The notes under the pieces were generated by a model that worked only from the letters and a program-made list of their open reading frames with translations, did no database searches and was not told where the DNA came from. A stretch of DNA of 64,000 bases from Diospyros lotus (Eukaryota; Streptophyta; Magnoliopsida; Ericales; Ebenaceae): assembly GCF_014633365.1 (NCBI RefSeq), contig NC_068341.1:43170044-43234043 (forward strand), given 5' to 3'. The translations under genes and the position numbers were made by a program. The number at the start of each line of letters is the position of its first letter. Within the stretch, counting starts at the first letter, position 1. Below are positions 1 through 11,893 of this stretch, piece by piece.

Positions 1-287
1 CAAATTCAGCAGTATCTTTAAAACAACAAATAGTTTGAATATCTAAATAAAAAAAAATATACAAATACAAGAGTTAAAATATGTATTTTGCCTCCCCGAT
101 TGTTCTGTCAAACTATATATATTATTCATTGCATTTTGGTGTGTTTAATTTGATGGCAAATCAACCTTCAAACTTAACGCCGGATGATTTTTTATATTAA
201 TGTTTTGTATTATATACTATATCAATATAACTGTATAAGATATCAATATAGAGTGTCAATAAAAAATATCAAACTTGAGTGTACAAA

Positions 288-512
288 TTAGTGGTGAGCA
301 AAATTTTTGTTAAACTAAAATTATCGAACTGAATTGATTGAAATTGGCAATTTGGTTCGGTTCAATTTGTACACCAATTTGGTTTGATTTCTAAATTTGA
401 ATTTTTTAATTATTTCGATTTGATTTGGCCTTCTTGTTAAAAAAAAAATTGAAATAACCGAGTAGGCTGATTCAGTTATTTCGATTTAACTAAAATTTTG
501 TTCACCTCTAAT
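288..512. mobile_element. MITE-like element with ~30-bp terminal inverted repeats
   Basis: The left end (from 288) reads TTAGTGGTGAGCAAAATTTT and the right end (to 512) is close to its reverse complement (AAATTTTGTTCACCTCTAA). The similarity continues inward for about 30 bp. The interior is AT-rich and holds GGTTCGGTT-like motifs. There is no coding capacity. A target duplication is not clear, so the superfamily is uncertain. Confidence 0.5.
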
Positions 513-559
513 TACTTCTATTTGCTTGTACTTTATTATTTTTAATTTTTTTTATTTGA

Positions 560-770
560 GCAACTATTCGATCGGTTTGGTTCAGTTTTTGAAAAATGTT
601 TGATCTATTCGGTTTGTTTGGCTCGGTTTTTGGAAAATGTTCAATCTATTTAGTCAATTTGGTTCAATTTTTAGAAAAGATTCAAAGATTCAAATCGATT
701 TGGTTCGATTTGAGTAATTCAGTTAATCTATTTGGTTTGAGCAACTTACCGAATCACCTGAAAACTCACC
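560..770. repeat. Degenerate tandem repeats rich in GGTTTGGTTC motifs
   Basis: At least three diverged copies of a unit of about 45-50 bp follow each other. Each has a GGTTTGGTTC-like block, then a TTTTTGAAAAATGTT-like block and a CTATT block. A small open frame through it (596-784) is repetitive and is not a gene. The stretch from here to 1196 shows nothing else recognisable apart from the presumed promoter and leader of the next gene. Confidence 0.5.
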
Positions 771-1196
771 CCAGATACAAATAACATTCCTGAATAAAAT
801 AAGAATGAGACAAAGACGTAATATTCAAGGAAACACCCTGCACTGGATTCAAACTTCATATATGAAATCATCCAAAATGAGGACCTAGTATGCAACAAGG
901 AGCCGGCCACCTTTGGGATCACCACCAAGCAAGCCCAAAGACAGGCCGTCCTGTTTTATCCACAATTTTGAAAAAGCCGAACATGTAGGCCAGACAATTA
1001 AGGTTCCTTTTGACAACAAATTCAGCCCACATCAAACACTTGCAATTTTTTTCATTTCTTTTCTGTTCTTCCTCACCTGAACCTGATCTGTGACATGATC
1101 CCAGATGGGTGGTGCAGGCCAAGATTCATCTTCCATCTTGTGTTTCATCTGACAGTACTGCTGAGCAGCTAGCTAGGTTTTCAAGCTTTGGCTTTA

Positions 1197-4100
1197 ATGG
1201 AGACTCAGGCACCAGAGAAGGTCTATGTTGTAATCGGATCCGACCCACAAGATGGATTCGCAACTCTGGAATGGGCACTTAGAAAGTGGTCTTTTGATCC
1301 AATCTCCATAGTGATTCTCCATGCAGCTAACAACTCATCCAGAGATTATGTCTACACACCTTGTATGTGATACAATTTCAAATCTTTGCTTCATCTTCTT
1401 GGAGATTCTCTATTTGGGTATATATATACTAAAAGTTCAATTTGCCTCTGCAGTTGGAAAACTCCCTGCAAGTTCTGTGAGTGATGAGAAACTGGAAGTT
1501 CTCAAGAAGATAAAGCAAGAGGAAAATGACAAGCTACTGTCAGATTACAAAGCCTTCTGTGCCAAGGTTTAATTGTGCACATATATATATATATATATAT
1601 ATTCTTCTTCAACGATTGCATATAATTTCATGTACTTCCATAGGTCACTGCTGAAATTCTTAAAATCGAGAGATATGATGAGCCTCTCCATAAACACTTG
1701 GTGGAGTTGATCTCAGGGCTCCGGATAACCAAGTTGGTCATGGGGATTACATTCATGAAGTCTTTATCATGGTAAATATTAATTCTTGGAGATATATATA
1801 TATATATATATATATGTCTGAGATTCTATTATTGCTTTATTTTCCTGACAAATATGCACATATTTTCAGGAAATGTCGCTGTGAAATCAATGGATTGTTG
1901 TATGTGTACAAGCACAAACCTGATTTTTGTGAGTTGTTCATAGTCCGTGGGGGAAAACTGGTTTTCCTGAGGGAAGAAAACAATGAAGGGTTGATAGAGG
2001 ATGATCAAGGAGCAGTCATTTTTTCCAAGTCCAGAGAGAAGGGCAGCGTTAGAGGCTGGTTGGGCAAGATGCTGGCAGAAGCTGCCACCAACTGGAAGAA
2101 TCTCCGAAGCTCGCCATCGTCTTCACAATCCAATGATTCTCCAGATCAGTGGGAGAACTATGTGCAAGAGATTGAAAATTATTTCCTTCAATTAAGTACC
2201 CCTTCAAATAATGACCAAGAAGGCTCCGATGGAGAGCATGAGCCCTTCTGGGGTAATGAAGAAGAACCAGATCATATGCCTGCAAACACGGTAACTTTTA
2301 GACACTAGAGATGTCAGTTTCAATGTATGCCACTACGTACCCAATCACATATCAGTAGTCTACTAGAGAGGTGTCTTGGCTATCTTACTTGCTCTTATGA
2401 ACTAGAACGTTTGGGTGAAGAGCAGGTGGCGTCACAGATAGTATCAAACTCGACCCAGGACCACTACCAAGTGGGTGCCAGCCTGACTTGGTCAAAACCG
2501 AAATGTGTATTTTCTTCCTGCCATAGTTATCAGGGTCCAAATGGGTGATTGTGCTAAAGAAAGCACTATGTTCATTAGCTCACTGTTTGAAATCTCTGGA
2601 TGATACAGTTTGTGTTTACTGATTCCTACAATCTCCTTATGCAAACTTTCATCTTTCATTTTGATCTCTTTGTGATGAATTACAAATACAAACTATATTG
2701 TAGACCGCAGCAGATAGAACTGAAATGCTGAAGGTTAAACTCAAGAAAGCTCATGATATGATCCAATTGAAGAGGAAGGAAACTAAAGCTGACACAGAAA
2801 AATATGCTAAAGCTGAATGGGCCATTTGCTTATGCACTCGCAGGGTAATCTATGAATTATTTCTCGACAATTTGGCATTTAGTTAATTTGATGAAATCAA
2901 ATCAATGGATGATCAGCAATGAGAAAAAATGATTCTTACTTTGCAGGCTGAAGAGCTCGAAGCTAGCATTAATGAAGAGATTGCTGCGACGGTTGATCTG
3001 GAGAAGGAATTAGACTACACAAAAGAAGTCATCGGCGAGATTCGGGCTGAGGTTGAAGAGAAGAAGAGCAAGCACAAGTCACTTACGGAACTCCTGCAAG
3101 AGCTCTCCGGCAAACTCCAACTCTCCTCTCAGACGAAATCATGCCAGGAAACTCAGCTGGAGAGGGTGGTGACTGAAACAGCCCAGATGATTTGTGAAAT
3201 TGAGGAGCTGAGGTGGCAGAGAGATATTTTCAACCGCAGAATCAAGTTTTGTATGGAGAAGGACGCCATTGGAATGGCTTCAAAGCTGGCCGACCTTGGG
3301 TTCAGCTACAAAGAGTTCACGCTGGAAGAGATCAGAGAGGCCACCGATGACTTCTCCGAGCGGCTGAGATTGAAATCTTCAGGCGACTGGAAAGATGTGT
3401 ATAGGGGAAGGATTAACCACACAACAGTGGCGATCAAGCTCTGCAATTCAGCTCGCGGAATTTCTCAGGAAGTTTTCCCGGAAAAGGTGAAGTTGCTCAG
3501 CCATGTCCGGCACCCTCATCTCGTCGCCATGATCGGCTTCTGCTCGGAGCCGAAATGCATCGTCTATGAATACATGCACAATGGCTGCCTAAGAGATGCA
3601 CTATTCTCAGTCCGGCAGGGATCTCGGACTCGGAGCCAGGGTCTCCGGTGGCCGACTCGGATTCGTATTGCCGCTGGCGTTTCCTCCGCCCTCGGCTTCC
3701 TCCACTCGGCCAAACCCCGGCCGATTGCTCACAGAAACCTCAACCCCTCCAAAATCCTCCTAGATCATAATCTCGTTCCAAAAGTCCACGGACTCTTCCG
3801 GCGGGGTTGGCGCTCCGGCGAACCTTATTTGCAGTCGGATGTTAGGGCTTTTGGCAACCTAATTATGCAGCTTCTGACCGGGAGGAACTGGGCCGGGCTC
3901 GTCAAAGAGGCGGTGCTGACAGACCGGACTGTCCTCGTCGAGGTCCTAGACGAGATTGCCGGCGAATGGCCGCTGGATTTAGCCGTCGAACTCGCGGGCA
4001 TCGGAATGCGATGCCTGTCTGAAAACGGGGATTTGTCAATGGCAACGGTGTCGAGGGAGGTCGAGCGGGTGAGGGAAAAGACCGACGAAGTCGCCGGAAA

Positions 4101-4464
4101 CATAGACTGCGAGGTCGCCGCCGCCGCCGTTCCAATCGAGTTCATTTGCCCCATACTTAAGGTTGGTTGTTGTCGTCTATCGTTTACCTCTACTCTTCTC
4201 TTTGCAATGGCGAAATGCAACTTACAGGTGTTTGATGAAATGCGGCAATGGATAATTTGAGTGCAGGAGGTGATGAAGAATCCGCATTTGGCCGCCGACG
4301 GATTTTCCTACGAGCTGGAAGCCATAGAAGAATGGTTAACGATGGGGCACGACACGTCCCCAGTGACGAACTTGAAGCTGGGCAACAATCTGCTCACCCC
4401 CAATCACACTCTCCGGTGGCTGATCTACGACTGGCATGACAGAAGATCGATTCCTCTCGCATGA
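1197..4464 (+). CDS. U-box E3 ligase-like protein with USP-like, coiled-coil and degenerate kinase domains
   Basis: Seven exons join in frame (1197-1362, 1454-1566, 1644-1771, 1870-2290, 2704-2844, 2947-4161, 4267-4464) to give 793 aa. The start is the ATG at 1197; an in-frame TTG lies just upstream. Residues ~8-170 resemble a universal stress protein fold (VYVVIGSDPQDGFATLEWAL). Residues ~280-430 are charged coiled coil. A receptor-like-kinase-type domain starts near 446 (FTLEEIREATDDF). The C-terminus (~719-790) is a U-box (PIEFICPILKEVMKNP). This layout is that of the plant PUB32-35/50-54 group, E3 ubiquitin ligases that bind an E2 through the U-box. The kinase domain keeps VAIK (Lys ~487), but HRD is HRN (~585-587), DFG is HGL (~604-606) and the activation segment is very short. 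It is therefore probably a pseudokinase (inference). The domain assignment is secure; the exact orthologue is not. Confidence 0.93.
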
Positions 4465-4637
4465 CGAACACGCGAAACCGGATGGATCGAATGATATGAT
4501 CGTAAACCTCTTGGACTTAAAAAAGGGCGAGGCTTTATCCTTCCGTATATTCTTTGATGGTTAGATCGATACTCGAGATAGAGTTTAGCAATCAAGATTT
4601 AATGATGTGTAATAAAATATACATACTTATATTTTTT

Positions 4638-4895
4638 GGTAAAAAAAAAAGGTGAAATCACCCATTTCAGGCGCCCCACACCCGGCCCGACAGGACGTGA
4701 GGAGGTTAATCATGGTGATCTAGCTAGACGCAGTGGCTAGACTCGGGCTTACCGCGCACAAAGAGCCCCCCTCACTTTGAAGAAAGATACTCCATACTGT
4801 TGCTTGCGAGACTCGATCCTCGGTCTTGGTCCAAGATTCACCACGAAAGACATTTTGTGCCCCCTTCTTGACCAACTAAGCTGCCAATACAGGCT
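4638..4895 (-). mobile_element. tRNA-derived SINE with perfect 17-bp target site duplication
   Basis: The direct repeat ACATACTTATATTTTTT occurs at 4621-4637 and 4896-4912, exactly flanking a 258-bp insert. Read on the minus strand, the insert starts with a tRNA-like pol III A box (GGCAGCTTAGTTGGTCAAG). It then has a B-box-like GGATCGAGTCTC and ends in a run of T. This is a tRNA-derived plant SINE with a poly(T) 3' tail. The sequence differs from the Au-type SINEs elsewhere in this window. It lies about 170 bp past the U-box gene stop. Confidence 0.85.
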
Positions 4896-4984
4896 ACATA
4901 CTTATATTTTTTATCATAAGCTGGAGGAGGATCATATTTGTGTTATCTAGATATTACAAATAAGAGCATCTTCGGATGTTGTTA

Positions 4985-5395
4985 AGGCCACCTTCTATTT
5001 TTAATTTTTAATTTTTTAAAATAATAAAAATATATTTATTTTATCATTTTAAAAAATAAGAAAAAAATTTGTAAAGAGATTCAAAACAATAAAATATTAT
5101 TTTAATTGTCTTACCCAAAACAATTTCTAAGTTCAAAAGATAGAAAAGACAATCCATTTCATGTTTTGACTCTAAAAAAGAAAAAAAATATTTCTAAATT
5201 TTAAAAATAAAATTATATATTTATTTAAAATTTTAAAAATATAATATATCTATATTATAATTAAAAATATATTATACATATTCTATATAATAATATTTAA
5301 TATAAATTTTCACTTAGGTGTCAGTAATTTATTAATTAAATTTATAATTTTATTTTAATAGTAAAAATTTATTAAAAGAGTTAATTTTATCCCAA
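4985..5395. mobile_element. AT-rich MITE-like repeat, truncated copy
   Basis: About 400 bp align by eye with 21385-21850. Shared features include the CTCTAAAAAAGAAAA block, the AAAATTATATATTTATTTAAAATTT block and GTGTCAGTAATTTATTAATTAAATTTAT or a close variant. The copy stops near 5395 and lacks the right terminus seen in the second copy. It is noncoding. Confidence 0.65.
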
Positions 5396-7200
5396 CTATT
5401 CTTGCTTCGTCACTCGTTACCACGGCCTTGCCCTAGTCGGCTTGCCCCTCTGGCTCTCTGTCGCTCGCTGGTCAATCGTTGTCTCTCTCTCTCTCTCGCT
5501 CCATCTCACCTCATTTGCTAAGCCCCTGTTTTAAGTAATATATATATATATAGAAATTAAGATATAGCCATTGAATTTTACCATTAGCAAATACAACCTC
5601 TCAATTTTTCTCTCTTTAGGGATTGAAAAAATGGCACTGCAAGAAGATTGTTGCCATTTTACAATCCCATATATTACTCTCGTTGGAGTGAAAATTTTTT
5701 AATATAAGATGTCATTTCGACAGTTATAAGAATGGCATCTCGAATAGCAACTCCCGTTAAAATTGCTATATGATAAAGTAGAATAAGTCTAATTGAACTC
5801 TTACCCAAATCTCTTATCGTCCTTAATTAACTTGAATAAGGGGTGCATTTGCTAGTTCTCTTGACTCAAAACATTGCCTTTATTTGCGATTGGGTTATTT
5901 TTTAATTGGGGATCGAGTTAATGCTATTAAAAAAAAAATAGTTGAATGAGATTAAAAAAATATTTATTATAATGACTAATATGACATTAAATCTAACAAT
6001 ATAATCACTTTCTTTGACATTTTTTAAAGTACAGTAATCAAATTAACTTAAAATCTAAAATTATAAAAACTTATTTCAAAAATGCTACACCAACAATCAA
6101 GTTTGACACTTATGCTGACACTTTATATTGATAATCAAATATTAACAAATAAACTTTTATTATATTATGTATAATTATTAATCATTAATATAAAATATAA
6201 CCACAAGTGCGATAATGCATTTCCGAACTTATTTAAGTTCCTTAGAATTATCATGGTCAAATCTATATTTTTATTTATGTACTCTTATATTTTTTTCGTG
6301 CGATCATCTAAGTTTTTTATTATTTTAATTATACTTCTAAATTTATATTTTTAATTTAATTAAACTCTTAAACTTTAATTTTTTTATAATAATTTAAATT
6401 TTTTATTATTTTAATTACATCTCTATACAAAAATCATGAGAGCACCACAACTTCAACACTCTCCACCTTTGAAACACGGAAATGAAAAAATGACTCGAAA
6501 CGTTTTTCGAGCCATTTCACAAATTACATAAAATGGCCGAAAACACATTTTCCTACAATGAGATGTGGCAAAAATGAAGGATACGATAAGAGAGGAAATA
6601 GTGTATAGTGGTGGCAAGAGGCAATGAAAAAGGAGTATGCAGCGGTGAGAGGTGAGGCAGCAAAATGGTTAGTAACAAGAGGTAATTGTTAGAGAAGAAG
6701 AAGGAGAACTGGCGGCAACCACAAGGGAAGAGAAAAAAAAAAAAGAAAAGAAAAAAGACTCAGAGAGAATAATATAATATAAATGATATAATATTTAATA
6801 TATTTTTGAAAAAAAAGGAGAAATATGATGATATGTATGTATATATATTAAATAATATATTTATAAAAAATATATTTTTTACACTTTATTTTATATATAT
6901 TTTTTATTTTTTATTTTATTTCGTATGGAAAACGTTCCAGTCTCTAGTCTCTGTTTGATTGCAACCTACCTCTCCACGACTTCAACACCACCAGTCAAAC
7001 GTTGCAGTTAGTTGGATAATTTTTCGTCCTCTTCCGGTAGACTTTTTCAACGGTCACTGCAGATTCCATCGCAGCCCACTGAGATAATATAATATCAAAT
7101 TTTCATAGAAAGTGATAGCAGAGATACCAAGTACGAATCTATTCCCCATATTTCGCTGATCCATACGTATATATATATAATACGTATTATCGTCGACTTC
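5396..7200. other. Intergenic AT-rich DNA, no gene seen
   Basis: There is a CT-rich patch near 5480-5510, several AT microsatellites, and repeated TTTTTATTATTTTAATTA-like units around 6310-6420. No open frame has recognisable homology. A TATA-like TATAAAG at 7207-7213 sits 73 bp before the next gene's ATG and may be its promoter element. Confidence 0.6.
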
Positions 7201-7285
7201 TCCTTCTATAAAGCTCGTCAGTCAATGTTCATTGCGTTTGCACAAGGGGGAAGATCAAGAAGAAGAAGAAGAAAAAGAAAAGAAT

Positions 7286-10200
7286 ATGGCGTCGTCCCAG
7301 ATAATCGATCTGTTGAAGGTGGAGCTTCCGGTGGAGCAGGGCGCGTCTCTGGTTCTCACGGGCGACGTCAAGACCGGTCTCGTCCTTGTCGACGTCGTGA
7401 ATGGCTTCTGCACCGTCGGTGCCGGCAATCTGGTAAAGTACATAGAGGGTTCTACGTCTATCTTTGTACCAATCCTCTCTGCCTCTGATCTTTCCTGTTT
7501 GTTATTAAAGGGAACCAATTTCGATCCCGATTGGTTTTATGGTTTACTGTATTCGAGGGTCGCATGGATGCTGTTCGTTTCCCCCTGTGTTTGGTTGGTG
7601 GGAAAATGAATGAAGATATTCGAGGGAACATATAGTTGAATGTTTCAGATGCTGAGAACTTCCATTGACCTAGGGCCTGGGAGTTTACTCTAGAATTTTC
7701 TTCAACCAATCTTGGATGAACGACAGAATGAAAGAAAACTCTTTCATTTGACTGATCTAGAACCGGCCTGCTTGCTATGTACAGAGTAACCGAGCAATTT
7801 GAAACCTAGATTTAGAAGCAGATGATAAGCTTTTGTCTTTCTACTTTTTGTCCATATCCTAAGTTGGGTTTTAGGTCATCACTTCATTGAACGTTTATTT
7901 TGATTTTTTGTCTTTTTTTCAATACTACCGGTGTTTCCTTTTCACTTTGTTTGATCTGCTAGGACCCCTGGTTTTCACTTAGCAAGTTTTTAGCTTAATG
8001 TAATTCTGGTAATCACATGGAGTACTGGTGTTACCTCATATTAGTGATGCATTGTGTTCCTTCTGCAGGCTCCAAAAGTGCCCGATAAGCAAATTTCTGG
8101 AATGGTCGACGAGACATTGAGGCTTGCCACAGCTTTTTGTGAGAGCAAATGGCCTGTTTTCGCTTTTTTAGATTGTCATCATCCTGATATCCCTGAACAT
8201 CCATATCCACCCCACTGCATAGCAGGGACTGATGAGACGAAATTGGTTCCCGGTACTTCATCCCTCTTCCTCACTTTATAGTTCCCATAACTGCAAACTA
8301 GCTGAATATGCCATTGATGAGCAGCTACACAAACAATTTTCTATGTTTTTCTTTCTGCTTGTGATGCTCAGCCTTGCAGTGGTTGGAAAACGAACCAAAT
8401 GTAACTCTTAGGCCCAAGGATTGCATTGATGGTTATATTGGTTCTACTGAAAAAGATGGCTCCAATGTCTTCATAGATTGGGTTAAAACGAACCACATCA
8501 AAGCTGTATGCACTCTTATCTCTCCTAAGTTGGCCATCTGCTTATGATGTTGTGTTGTTATATAAGGTTCTTTGAAGAATTAATATGAGTTTTAATTGTT
8601 CTGTCGATTGTGGGAATGCATGTCTAATTGGAGCCAACTTTCTTTTTCAAGATATTGGTTGTAGGTATATGCACGGATATATGTGTTCTAGATTTTGTCT
8701 GTTCTGCATTATCTGCAAGGAACCACGGTTTTCTCACCCCTCTGGAGGATGTGATTGTGTATTCGCATGCCTGTGCTACTTTTGACCTTCCCATTCATGT
8801 TGCCCAAACCATTGAAGGTGCTATGGCTCATCCACAGGTATGCTGTCATCAGAAGTCGAAACATATGCTTTTCATCTTGCTGATCTTCTTGGGTTGCTTA
8901 AAATTTAGTTAAATAAAGCCACTGGGGAGATGCTTTTGGAAGGAAACAAATAAACTCTCGTAATGAGGATTCTGGAGAGTTGGGAAATGCAGAATTTAAT
9001 GGGTTGAAGCAGGCATGATAAGAGGAAAATAGAAATAACGGAATTGTTCACAAATATCTTCAATTTCAGATTAGCAACGAGTTGCTTCATTAACTCTTTA
9101 CTCATTTAAGAGGGAAAACATTAGTTGATTTGTGTTGGATGTGTTGATAATTTGATCATTTTATCAAAAGAGTGCGTGCCCTTCAGTGGTTTATAAATGA
9201 GGAATTTATTGATGGATGAAGTTTGTGTCATTTGACTAGACATTCAATTTGTTCATTTTTTTTAAATCCATTGTATGCATTCTAAGAGCATTTTCAGTGG
9301 CAGAGTTCCACAAAACATCTATTTGTTGAAATGGCCATGAGCTCTGCACTTGATGCGGTAATCCTCAACATACACGCTCAATGGCTTTGTTCCTTTTCCA
9401 TTCCTCTTTTATCCTCCAGTATCCTTGAAATATCAAATGTTTTTCCAAAAGACTCTTTTCATGCCTTCAGCTTCCACAAGTCTGCCTTGGTCTGTTCACC
9501 GTTGTTCTTGGGTTCACGTTATGTCTGGTTTGATCGATCCTTTACGGTGCTTGAAGGCTTAGACAACTCTTTATTCATTCATTGAAAGTTGAGTTGATTG
9601 GGTAAAAGTTTTATTTCCAGGAAATTATTGTATTGGGAGTTGAGAGTCAATTCATTGTGTAACTCTTAATATTGGTGAACCAACCCAGATGTACCACGGC
9701 AACTATATTTAAAAAAAAAATCCTTGAAACAAGAACTTATTGGACTGTTCTTCTTGGTTGTTGCTCATTTTCATGGACTAATCAACAATGGGGAACCCTG
9801 CCTTTCTATAAGGTTCCTTTTCAACTTTTGGAGATGAAACTCTCTTAGATTCTTTTATCACCTCCATGAAGCGGTTGATGTTACAAATTAAGGCCTCCTT
9901 CAGTTTCAAAAAATATTTTTTTAGTTTTCAACTCCAATTTTTACAACTAAACGCGTCCTAACATTTCATGTTTCAAAAATTCATAACATTCATTTTTAGA
10001 AAAATTAGAAAACACGTTCTCTATTTCCTAGTATAAAATTGAAAAATTAATCATTCCACAGAAAATCGGAATTGGAAAACTGAAAATATTTTCTACAACT
10101 AAACATGCCTTAAGGTTTCTCACTTTTTCCTTTTTATTTCTGTTTGTTTCTTGGCTTGTTTAATTTGGTTGACTTGTGATGGACATCTGAAAACCATCCA

Positions 10201-10458
10201 TTCTAAGACCATTTATAATGTCTGGGTTCTTGCTGAATGAAACTCTGATCGATGGTGCAGTTTACTATGCGATTTCACCCTCATCCCTGAGAATATCAGT
10301 TAAAACTACGAAGTTATTTAGCTATTAAGCTTAAAAGGTAACGTTTTCTTCTTTTTTTGTGGCAGGAACTGATGCATCACATTGGCCTGTACATGGCTAA
10401 GGGAAGGGGAGCCAGGGTGGTCTCTGAAGTGTCGTTTGAATGCATGAAGAATCCATGA
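7286..10458 (+). CDS. NIC1: Nicotinamidase (isochorismatase-like hydrolase family)
   Basis: Five exons (7286-7432, 8069-8252, 8372-8505, 8652-8837, 10366-10458) give 744 nt, or 247 aa, close to the ~244 aa usual for plant nicotinamidase. The enzyme hydrolyses nicotinamide to nicotinate and ammonia in the NAD+ salvage pathway. Visible hallmarks are the N-terminal Asp motif VLVDVVNGFC, the metal-site region FLDCHHPDIPEHPYPPHC, and the nucleophile Cys motif GICTDICVLDF, followed by a conserved C-terminal segment (LYMAKGRGARVVSEVSFE). The ATG at 7286 follows a GAA-rich leader and matches the family N-terminus. Intron 4 (1.5 kb) carries a Tourist-like MITE. Substrate assignment rests on family resemblance. 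Confidence 0.95.
9891..10109. mobile_element. Tourist/PIF-Harbinger-like MITE in nicotinamidase intron 4
   Basis: The trinucleotide TTA flanks the element on both sides (9888-9890 and 10110-10112). The ends are inverted repeats: the left begins AGGCCTCCTTCAGTTTC and the right, reversed, begins GGCATGTTTAGTTGTAG. The complementarity extends about 40 bp through an AAAATATTTT block. TTA duplication and GGC-type ends are characteristic of Tourist-like MITEs. Confidence 0.75.
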
Positions 10459-10545
10459 CCTTAGCTCGGTGTGTGAGTTCTGGAGTTGACGTCGTGAAGT
10501 TTAGATGGGATCTCTTTCATTATGTATAAATGCTTACATGTGATC

Positions 10546-10790
10546 GTCAAGACTGAGTCATTAACAAGTATGAAGCCTATTGATATGCCCCTTGTATATT
10601 TGGATGATACGTTACAATATAATTGTGCAATCTTATTATATTATGTAAATAACAGTTGGTGTTTCCTTTGACGACCGAGTCATATAACAAATATGAAGCC
10701 TATTGATATGCCCCTTGTATATTTGGATGTTTTGTTACAATATGATTGTGCAATCTTATTATATTATGTAAATAACAGTTGGTGTTTCCT
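10546..10790. repeat. ~123-bp tandem duplication just 3' of the nicotinamidase gene
   Basis: Two adjacent copies (about 10546-10667 and 10668-10790) share TGAAGCCTATTGATATGCCC at 10571 and 10694 and stay nearly identical up to TAACAGTTGGTGTTTCCTT. The copies differ at only a few bases. The repeat starts about 90 bp after the stop codon, so it probably lies in the 3' UTR or at the polyadenylation region. Confidence 0.88.
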
Positions 10791-11893
10791 TGTTCATCAT
10801 TCTAGATTTCTTCTTTATCTACCATGCGAGGCTGCTGATGCTAATTTGTGTCTGTGTCATAGCAGCATGATGTTTTGCATGTCTCACTCAGAAGAATGTT
10901 GGGTCATGACAGTATGCTTTTTCATATAATAGATGATGATATTATCAGGTTTCAAAAGAGCCTTGGCAGTTGCAGAGCTGTGTTGTACTGTTTGTCTTGG
11001 ATCTCAAGTCTTGTTTTTCTTTTTTTTTTTTTGTAACTAAAAGATTTTGGGTTTGAGTTGGAGACACTGCCGCTTTGCTAAAAAGCAGGAGTAAGATTGT
11101 ACGCAAAAACAACCCTTCTCTGACCCTTCTAAAGTGAGAATTTCTTACACTGGAAATTCCTTCTTTTTTTTTATGGTTTGGAAACAACATTTCATCTTAC
11201 TTGGTGGTGATTATAACATGTTTATAGACACCATATTCTGGCGCATATAATTGATGGATAGATATTGACTCTTGTTTTAGTATTCACAACCTTTCCCATG
11301 GATTAAAAAAAAAAAAAAAAACCTTTCCCATGGTGAGAACCTTGTATATAACAAACTCCAACTTTAAGATGGTAGAACACCACAAGTAACAAGGCTCACT
11401 AGATAATCAACAAGCTCAGTTGAAAGAGAAATGGCAGCACTTTCTGGATAAATGATGGAAAGATGATTTCTCAATGAATTTCATGAGAGTCACAGGCTAA
11501 GATTCAATTATAGGATAGCTAAACAAATCATGGTTTTCTTGATGTTTGAAGCAGATGTAGCTGAGCCTTGTGTTTTTCTCTCCCAATTGCTTGTATGAAT
11601 GATGAGAGGGATGTGGCGTAATCAAAGAAACCAAAACCGGTTAGATGTTTAGTGTTGTTTTGGGTGAGGAAGGAGAGAAAGAAAAACAAAAGAAAACAAA
11701 ACAGAAGGGAAACACAAAGAGTGCAACAAAAGTTAACGGATGAGGAATCCTTCAACTCTCAATAGTTCCATACATGGAACATATGTATAGTGTCAACGAA
11801 CAGATAAAAAAGAAAATAAAACTTTACTATCCACACAAATACCATCTCTAGAAATGCAATCAATAATGAGAAAGATGGAGAAAAACATACCAT
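10791..11893. other. Intergenic space between convergent genes, no further gene seen
   Basis: The nicotinamidase gene (+) and the NET2 gene (-) converge here. The interval holds homopolymer T and A runs (around 11020 and 11307) and presumably both 3' UTRs. The duplicated CCTTTCCCATGG at about 11288 and 11322 is split by a poly(A) run. Small open frames here show no family features. Confidence 0.55.

Noticed and set aside
3825..4220. Open frames on the minus strand opposite the U-box gene kinase region
   Set aside because: They are antisense to a well-supported exon with higher GC, show no family motif, and overlap each other in different frames.
4700..4890. tRNA-like A and B boxes as a possible tRNA gene
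   Set aside because: The boxes are too far apart and no cloverleaf can be made. The perfect flanking duplication identifies the segment as a SINE.
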